DNA of 64,000 nucleotides, from positions 1 to 64,000 of the forward strand of contig CAZICY010000003.1 of the NCBI GenBank assembly GCA_964537955.1, given 5' to 3'. Each line of letters starts with the position of its first letter. Within the stretch, counting starts at the first letter, position 1. The notes beneath the pieces are model-generated. The model made no database searches and was not told the DNA's origin. It saw only the letters and a list, made by a program, of their open reading frames with translations. A program made the position numbers and the translations under genes. Origin of the DNA: Mxb001 sp964537955 (lineage in GTDB: Bacteria > Actinomycetota > Actinomycetes > S36-B12). Positions 58,909 through 64,000 of this stretch are shown one piece after another.

Positions 58909-60768
58909 TCAGTCGTCGAACTGGGTCGCGTACAGGCTGGCGTAGGTGCTTCCTGCGGCGAGCAGCTCATCGTGCGTGCCGCGTTCGACGATGCGACCAT
59001 CGTGGACGACGAGGATGACGTCGGCCTGTCGGATGGTGGAGAGCCGATGCGCGATGACCAGTGACGTCCGACCGCGCAGCGCCTCGGCGAGCGCCTGCTG
59101 GACAGCAGCCTCGCTCTCCGAGTCCAGGTGAGCAGTGGCCTCGTCGAGGATGACGATCCGCGGTGCCTTCAGGAGCAGTCGGGCGATCGCCAGGCGCTGC
59201 TTCTCGCCCCCTGACAGGCGGTAGCCGCGGTCGCCCACCACGGTGGACAGGCCCGCCGGGAGGCTGTCGATGAGGTCCAGGATGCGCGCGTCCTTCAGAG
59301 CCGAGCGCATCTGCTCCGGCGTGGCGTCCGGTCGCGCATAGAGCAGGTTGGCCGCGATGGTGTCGTGGAACAGATGCGCGTCTTGCGTGACCACGCCCAC
59401 CGCGTCTCGCAGGGAGGCGAGCTGGAGGTCCCGCACGTCGGTGCCACCCACGCGCACGGCGCCGCGCGTGACGTCGTAGAGCCGTGGGACCAGCGCGGTG
59501 ATGGTGGTCTTGCCCGCACCCGAGGGTCCCACGAGAGCCACCATCTGCCCCGGCTCAGCCCGGAAGGAGACGTCGTGGAGGACGGGCGCCTCCGACCGTC
59601 CCGCGTCCTCTCGCGCCACAGACTCCAGCGAGGCAAGGCTCACGTCCTCGGCGGTGGGGTAACGGAAGCCGACGTCGTCGAACTCCACGGCCAGCGGGCC
59701 GGCAGGCACGGGCACGGCATCAGGGGCGTCGCGCACGAGCGGCGGGAGGTCCAGGACCTCGAAGACGCGCTCGAAGCTCACCAGGGCGGTCATGACATCG
59801 ATGCGCACGTTGGACAGGGCCGTGAGAGGACCGTAGAGCTGAGCCAGCAGGGCCACAAGTGCGAGGAGCGTTCCCAGGGTGATGGCACCATCGATGACCA
59901 GGTTGCCGCCCACGCCATAGGCGATCGCTGTAGCGATCGAACCTACGAGCAGGAGCGCTGTGAAGAACCATCGGTTGGCCATCGCGATACTCACACCCGC
60001 GTCGCGAACCTGGGCGGCGCGCCCTGCGAATTCGCCATGCTCGCGCTCGGGACGGCCGAAGAGCGACACGAGCAGCGCCCCCGCGACGTTGAAGCGCTCG
60101 GTCATCTGCGTGCTCATCTGCGCATTGACCTGCATCTGCTGCTTGGTCAACCCCTGCAGGCGCCGGCCCATCCACCTGGCCGGGAGCAGGAACAGCGGCA
60201 CGAGCATCAGGGACAGCAGGGTGACCTGCCACGAGAGCAGGAACATCGTGACCAGGACGATGGAGACCGTGATGAGGTTGCCCACCACTCCCCCCAGCGT
60301 CGAGGTGAATGCCTGCTGGGCTCCGATCACATCGCTGTTGAGCCTCGACACGAGCGCTCCGGTCTGCGCACGTGTGAAGAACGCCACCGACTGACGCTGC
60401 ACGTGGTCGTAGACCTCGGTCCGCAGGTCGTAGATGAGTCCCTCGCCGATGCGAGCGGAGTACCACCGTCCGATCAGGTTGATCCCCGCGTCCAGCAGCG
60501 CGAGCACGGCGACGAGGACGGCGAGCCACGTGACCAGTGCCGCATCGCCCTGGGAGATCCCGCTGTCGATGATCTGCCGGAAGACGAGGGGCTGCGCCAC
60601 GGTGAGGAGCGAGGCCAGGACCAGAGTGACGAGGAAGGCGATCACCAGCGCGCGATAGGGACGCGCGTAGCGCAGGATCCGGCGCACGACGGGCCAGCCG
60701 ACCTTGGAGACCTGGGAGGGGTCCCGCGTCATGGACTGGTAGATCTGCCAGGGGTTGACCCCTGACAC
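58909..60768 (-). CDS. ABC exporter, fused permease-ATPase
   Basis: A 619-residue half transporter. Six membrane segments span about residues 40-330, followed by an ATPase domain with Walker A LVGPSGAGKTTITALV, signature RLSGGEKQRLAIARLL, Walker B IVILDEATAHLDSES and switch His IAHRLST. The arrangement is that of MsbA/MDR-type exporters, which work as dimers. The substrate is unknown. The GTG at 60768 lies 1 base after the enoyl-CoA hydratase stop. A shorter start at 60732 (MTRDPSQ) is possible. Confidence 0.9.
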   Translation of the reverse strand: MSGVNPWQIYQSMTRDPSQVSKVGWPVVRRILRYARPYRALVIAFLVTLVLASLLTVAQPLVFRQIIDSGISQGDAALVTWLAVLVAVLALLDAGINLIGRWYSARIGEGLIYDLRTEVYDHVQRQSVAFFTRAQTGALVSRLNSDVIGAQQAFTSTLGGVVGNLITVSIVLVTMFLLSWQVTLLSLMLVPLFLLPARWMGRRLQGLTKQQMQVNAQMSTQMTERFNVAGALLVSLFGRPEREHGEFAGRAAQVRDAGVSIAMANRWFFTALLLVGSIATAIAYGVGGNLVIDGAITLGTLLALVALLAQLYGPLTALSNVRIDVMTALVSFERVFEVLDLPPLVRDAPDAVPVPAGPLAVEFDDVGFRYPTAEDVSLASLESVAREDAGRSEAPVLHDVSFRAEPGQMVALVGPSGAGKTTITALVPRLYDVTRGAVRVGGTDVRDLQLASLRDAVGVVTQDAHLFHDTIAANLLYARPDATPEQMRSALKDARILDLIDSLPAGLSTVVGDRGYRLSGGEKQRLAIARLLLKAPRIVILDEATAHLDSESEAAVQQALAEALRGRTSLVIAHRLSTIRQADVILVVHDGRIVERGTHDELLAAGSTYASLYATQFDD

Positions 60769-60769
60769 G

Positions 60770-61561
60770 TCAGCCGCCCCCGAGGAGGGCGCGCAGCCGG
60801 GCCACTTGCGCCTGTCGCTCGGCGGCGGCCTGGTCGTCCCGTCCGGCCTGCTCACCGGCAGCCAGCAGAGGCAGGAGCGCGGACACCGCACCCGCAGGCG
60901 CGCTGCCCACGGCGTCGGCGATCTGAGCCACGGACGCGTCGAGGTCGTCGACGATGCGCGTGACGAAGCCCAGGGCTAGGCCCTCCTCTGCCGTCACCGT
61001 GCGCCCCGTCGCGCAGATGTCGACGGCACGTGCGTAGCCCACGGCACGCACGAGCGGTTGCGTGCCGCCCAGGTCGGGCACGAGTCCGTACGACGTTTCA
61101 CGCATGGCGAAGGTGGCGTCCTGTGTCGCGAGGAGGATGTCGCACGCAAGCGCGAGCTGGAATCCGGCGCCGATGGCGGGTCCGTGCACGGCAGCGACCG
61201 TCAGGGCCGGCGACGGGCGCTGCCAGAGGAACGCCCGCTGGAACTGCGCGATGCGATCGGCGAGAGCCGCATCGCCCATGCCGGCCAGCTCCGCGAGCGA
61301 TGCCTGTCCCGGGAGCCCCTCGGCGGTGAACATCCGGCGGTCGAGTCCCGCGGAGAAGGCTGTGCCGGCGCCGCGAAGGACCACCAGATCCACGTCGCCA
61401 CTCGCGCATGCCTCGCCCACCGCGGCAAGGGCAGCCCATGTCGCGGGAGTCTGGGCGTTGCGAGCGTCGGGCCGGTCAATGGTGACCTCGAGCACTCGTC
61501 CTCTCACCTCAGCGCGGATGTGGCCGGCTTCCAGCAGTGGATGGGGCAGGTTGAGCGTCAC
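60770..61561 (-). CDS. enoyl-CoA hydratase/isomerase family protein
   Basis: A 263-residue crotonase-fold enzyme. VLEVTIDRPDARNAQTPATW, LRGAGTAFSAGLDRRMF (oxyanion hole) and LTVAAVHGPAIGAGFQLALACDI-type sequence with FAMRETSYGLVPDLGGTQPL cover the fold. The usual catalytic Glu pair is partly changed: the first position in the GAGFQLALACD loop is Gln-Leu, the second is Asp in LVPDLGG. It may act as an isomerase or another crotonase. GGAGGC lies 5 bases before the GTG start. It is followed by the ABC exporter gene. Confidence 0.87.
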   Translation of the reverse strand: MTLNLPHPLLEAGHIRAEVRGRVLEVTIDRPDARNAQTPATWAALAAVGEACASGDVDLVVLRGAGTAFSAGLDRRMFTAEGLPGQASLAELAGMGDAALADRIAQFQRAFLWQRPSPALTVAAVHGPAIGAGFQLALACDILLATQDATFAMRETSYGLVPDLGGTQPLVRAVGYARAVDICATGRTVTAEEGLALGFVTRIVDDLDASVAQIADAVGSAPAGAVSALLPLLAAGEQAGRDDQAAAERQAQVARLRALLGGG

Positions 61562-61573
61562 GTAGCCTCCGGG

Positions 61574-63172
61574 TCAAGCGAGTTCGACGAGCTCAGCGTA
61601 GTCCTCGCTCCACAGGTCCTCGTCGCCCTCGGGCAGGATCACGACGCGTTGCGGATCCAGCGCGCGCACGGCCCCCTCGTCATGGGTGACCAGCACGACC
61701 GCACCCCGATAGCTGCGCAGGGCGGCAAGGATCTCATCCCGGCTGGCTGGATCCAGGTTGTTCGTGGGCTCGTCGAGCAGCAGCACGTTGGCGCTCGAGA
61801 CCACGAGCGTGGCGAGCGCCAGGCGCGTCTTCTCACCTCCCGAGAGCACGCGGACAGGCTTGGCCACGTCGTCCCCGCCGAAGAGGAAGGACCCGAGCAC
61901 GGAGCGTCGATCGCTTTCGGGCAGGTCGGGAGCCGCACTGGCGAATGTCTCCAGCACCGTGCGCTGCGGATCGAGGGTCTCGTGCTCCTGCGCGTAGTAG
62001 CCCACCCGCGCGCCGTGCCCGTGCAGGACTTCGCCCGTGTCCGGCGTATCGACCCCGGCAAGGATGCGCAGCAGGGTCGTCTTGCCGGCGCCGTTGAGGC
62101 CGAGCACCACCACGCGCGACCCGCGGTCGACCGTGAGATCGACGTCCGTGAATACCTCCTCGGAGCCGTATGACCGCGACAGTCCGCGCGCGCTCAGGGG
62201 AGTCTTGCCGCACGGCGCCGGCTCGGGGAGCCGGATCCGCGCGACGCGGTCAGTCGCTCGGGCATCCTCCAGGCTCCCGACGAGTCGATCGGCGCGCTTG
62301 AGCATCGACTGGGCTGCGCGCGCCTTCGTCGCCTTCGCCCGCATCCGCTCTGCCTGCTCGCGCAGGGCACCGGCCTGACGCTCGGCATTCGCTCGCTCGC
62401 GTCGCCTGCGTCGCTCGTCGGTCTCGCGCTGCTGCAGGTACGCCGACCAGCCCATGGAATAGGTGTCGAGCACGGAACGCTGCGCGTCGAGGTGCAGGAC
62501 GGTGTTGACGGTTGCCTCGAGCAGGCCCACATCGTGGCTGATCACGACGAAACCACCGGCGTACGACGCAAGGAAGCGGCGCAGCCACATGATGGAGTCG
62601 GCATCGAGGTGATTCGTCGGCTCGTCGAGGAGCAGGACGTCATAGCCACCGAAGAGGATGCGCGCGAGCTCGACCCGTCGGCGCTGACCACCCGACAGCG
62701 TGCCGATCTCCTGGCCGAGCACGCGCTCGGGCAGTCCCACGCTCGCGGCGATCCGGGCTGCCTCGGCATCAGCGGCGTAGCCGCCGCGTGCCTCGAACGC
62801 CGCGGATGCCCGGTCGTAGGCGCGCATGGCGCGCTCGCGCTCATCGGTCTCGTCCGCGCCCATGCGCTCGGCTGCTCGGCGCATGGTGCGAGCGGCCTCA
62901 TCGAGGTCCCTGGCGCCGAGAATGCGGTCACGCGCGAGCGAACCCAGGTCCCCCGTCCGGGGGTCCTGGGGCAGGTAGCCCACGCTGCCGCTGCGACGCA
63001 CGGTGCCCGCGGCGGGCTCGGCTTCGCCAGCGAGCACGCGCGTGAGGGTGGTCTTGCCCGCTCCGTTGCGGCCGACGAGTCCTACGCGGTCGCCAGGACC
63101 CACGCGGAAGGAGGCATCGGCCAGGAGCAGGCGCGCCCCCGCGCGGAGTTCGAGTCCCTGGGCGGTGATCAC
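61574..63172 (-). CDS. ABC-F family ATPase
   Basis: A 532-residue soluble protein with two ABC domains joined by a charged linker (QQRETDERRRRRERANAERQ...). Walker A motifs are VGRNGAGKTTLTRVLAG and LGLNGAGKTTLLRILAG, signatures LSGGQRRRVELARIL and LSGGEKTRLALATLV, and Walker B motifs LLLDEPTNHLD and LLLDEPTNNLD. No membrane part is present. ABC-F proteins bind the ribosome as translation factors, and some confer antibiotic resistance. The GTG start is taken from the longest open frame. Confidence 0.93.
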   Translation of the reverse strand: MITAQGLELRAGARLLLADASFRVGPGDRVGLVGRNGAGKTTLTRVLAGEAEPAAGTVRRSGSVGYLPQDPRTGDLGSLARDRILGARDLDEAARTMRRAAERMGADETDERERAMRAYDRASAAFEARGGYAADAEAARIAASVGLPERVLGQEIGTLSGGQRRRVELARILFGGYDVLLLDEPTNHLDADSIMWLRRFLASYAGGFVVISHDVGLLEATVNTVLHLDAQRSVLDTYSMGWSAYLQQRETDERRRRRERANAERQAGALREQAERMRAKATKARAAQSMLKRADRLVGSLEDARATDRVARIRLPEPAPCGKTPLSARGLSRSYGSEEVFTDVDLTVDRGSRVVVLGLNGAGKTTLLRILAGVDTPDTGEVLHGHGARVGYYAQEHETLDPQRTVLETFASAAPDLPESDRRSVLGSFLFGGDDVAKPVRVLSGGEKTRLALATLVVSSANVLLLDEPTNNLDPASRDEILAALRSYRGAVVLVTHDEGAVRALDPQRVVILPEGDEDLWSEDYAELVELA

Positions 63173-63190
63173 AGCCCGGCGAGCGTACCC

Positions 63191-63520
63191 CTAGACGTTG
63201 AAGCCGAGCGCACGCAGCATCTCGCGTCCGTCGTCGGTGATCTTGTCCGGCCCCCACGGCGGCATCCAGACCCAGTTGATCGTGAAGCTGTCGACCAGGC
63301 CGTCGAGTGCCGCTCGCGTCTGGTCCTCGATGACGTCGGTGAGCGGGCATGCGGCCGAGGTCAAGGTCATGTCGAGCGTGGCGACGTTTCCCTCGTCCAC
63401 GTGCACGTCGTAGACGAGCCCGAGGTCGACGACGTTGATGCCGAGCTCGGGGTCGACGACATCCTTCATCGCCTCCCACAGGTCGTCGGCGACGGCCTGG
63501 TGCGCGACCTGATCAGTCAT
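63191..63520 (-). CDS. metal-sulfur cluster assembly factor (MIP18/SufT-like, DUF59)
   Basis: A 109-residue MIP18-family protein. DVVDPELGINVVDLGLVYDV and LTSAACPLTDVIEDQTRAAL carry the conserved Asp-Pro-Glu and the Cys that may bind iron-sulfur intermediates. The family aids Fe-S maturation. The ATG overlaps the end of sufU (8 bases), and the place after sufS-sufU is the usual actinobacterial order of a SUF operon. It was named sufT in some genomes. Confidence 0.92.
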   Translation of the reverse strand: MTDQVAHQAVADDLWEAMKDVVDPELGINVVDLGLVYDVHVDEGNVATLDMTLTSAACPLTDVIEDQTRAALDGLVDSFTINWVWMPPWGPDKITDDGREMLRALGFNV

Positions 63521-63968
63521 GCTGTCCTCCCTGTGTCGCCTGGACGACGGCGTCCTTCCATGCCATCCAGGGCAGAAGCGCGCACTTCACGCGCGCGGGG
63601 TACTTCGCCACCCCGGCGAATGCCACGGCGTCGCCCATTGTCTCCTCGTCGCCTGCGATCTCCCCCTTGGACTGCACCATCTCCTGGAAGCGCGCGAGCG
63701 CCTCGAGTGCCTCGTCGAGGGTCTTGCCGGCGATGCTCTCGTACATCACGCTCGCGGATGCCTGCGAGATGGAGCACCCCTGCCCTGCGTAGGACACGTC
63801 GGCCACGCGCGTGACGCCATCGTGGTCCTCCAGGTGCACGCGCAGGTCGATCTCGTCTCCGCAGGTGGGGTTGACGTGGTGCACCTGCGCCTCGAAGGGA
63901 TCGCGCAGTCCACGCCCCTGGGGATTGCGATAGTGGTCCAGGATGATCTCCTGGTAGAGGTCCTCCAT
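63513..63968 (-). CDS. sufU: Fe-S cluster assembly sulfur acceptor SufU
   Basis: A 151-residue zinc-dependent sulfur-transfer protein that accepts persulfide from SufS. YQEIILDHYRNPQGRG is the family opening. Cys36 and Asp38 (NPTCGDEIDL), Cys65 (GQGCSISQAS) and Cys129 (RVKCALLPWM) match the zinc ligands of Bacillus SufU. The ATG at 63968 overlaps the upstream stop codon (TGATG), so it is preferred to a GTG one codon before. Confidence 0.94.
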   Translation of the reverse strand: MEDLYQEIILDHYRNPQGRGLRDPFEAQVHHVNPTCGDEIDLRVHLEDHDGVTRVADVSYAGQGCSISQASASVMYESIAGKTLDEALEALARFQEMVQSKGEIAGDEETMGDAVAFAGVAKYPARVKCALLPWMAWKDAVVQATQGGQHD

Positions 63969-64000
63969 CACTCGCTCCCGAAGACCGTCCGCACGCGAGC
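63968..64000 (-). CDS. sufS: probable SufS cysteine desulfurase C-terminus, truncated by window edge
   Basis: Eleven codons run to the right edge of the window and read ARVRTVFGSE before a TGA that overlaps the sufU ATG. The location directly before sufU suggests the end of sufS. Ten residues are too few for a firm assignment. Confidence 0.4.
   Translation of the reverse strand, partial: ARVRTVFGSE

Overview
The window is a dense, high-GC stretch of an actinomycete (Actinomycetota) genome. Several lineage markers agree: a complete Pup-proteasome locus (mpa, dop, pup, prcB, prcA, pafA, pafB, pafC), the mycothiol ligase mshC, the RNA-polymerase-binding protein RbpA, an F420-type luciferase-like oxidoreductase, an lnt/ppm1 pair, and the gcvH-FHA-ftsR-DUF151-MerR-gcvP order known from mycobacteria. 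Most intergenic gaps are below 60 bases and many genes overlap by 4 bases (ATGA or GTGA), so the genome looks compact. A 100-N run at 7071-7170 flanked by a 55-base duplication is an assembly scaffold gap, so this is probably a draft or metagenome-derived genome. I cannot name the genus.

Layout: 1-5.2 kb holds a truncated M20 peptidase, DUF5703, an aldo/keto-reductase-like protein, an LLM oxidoreductase, uppP and corA. 5.2-8.7 kb is a conserved actinobacterial block of histidine phosphatase, DUF3090, a PI3/4-kinase-like protein and mshC. 8.7-13.1 kb holds gnd and pgi (divergent), a PAC2 protein and a HAD hydrolase. 13.1-25.5 kb is the trmI/Pup-proteasome/FKBP/PafBC/Tat block. 25.5-35.8 kb holds helY, a 5'-3' exonuclease, an M24 peptidase, an acyl-CoA dehydrogenase, an amidohydrolase, lnt, ppm1 and fxsA. 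35.8-40.8 kb holds rbpA, a glycerophosphodiesterase, an aminotransferase, a HAD phosphatase and a Na+/H+ antiporter. 40.8-46.6 kb is the glycine cleavage and regulator cluster with a tandem glycine riboswitch before gcvP. 46.7-52.4 kb is a tightly packed minus-strand run (ABC ATPase, FeS-type photolyase, SpoU methyltransferase, a copper-monooxygenase-like lipoprotein, an unknown membrane protein, a CDP-alcohol phosphatidyltransferase). 52.4-64 kb holds serB, sixA, fabI, fabG, a TMEM175-like channel, DUF3099, SURF1, an SDR, an ABC exporter, enoyl-CoA hydratase, an ABC-F ATPase and the end of a SUF cluster.

The strongest signal outside the genes is a repeated start architecture. At 16 genes a TANNNT hexamer (mostly TAGGCT, TAGCCT, TAGCGT) lies exactly 6 bases before the ATG or GTG; four more have spacers of 5, 7 or 8. 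This is the geometry of a -10 box whose transcript starts at the start codon, so these genes are probably leaderless. Genes without it usually have a clear GGAGG-type ribosome binding site or are translationally coupled. At three places the -10 box is built from the TAG stop codon of the gene before it.

No tRNA or rRNA gene, insertion sequence, phage gene or CRISPR array was found. The most interesting functional leads are the kinase-like/phosphatase/DUF3090 trio beside mshC, a lipoprotein carrying all six copper ligands of PHM/DBH-type monooxygenases, and an aldo/keto-reductase-like protein that has lost most of its catalytic tetrad.
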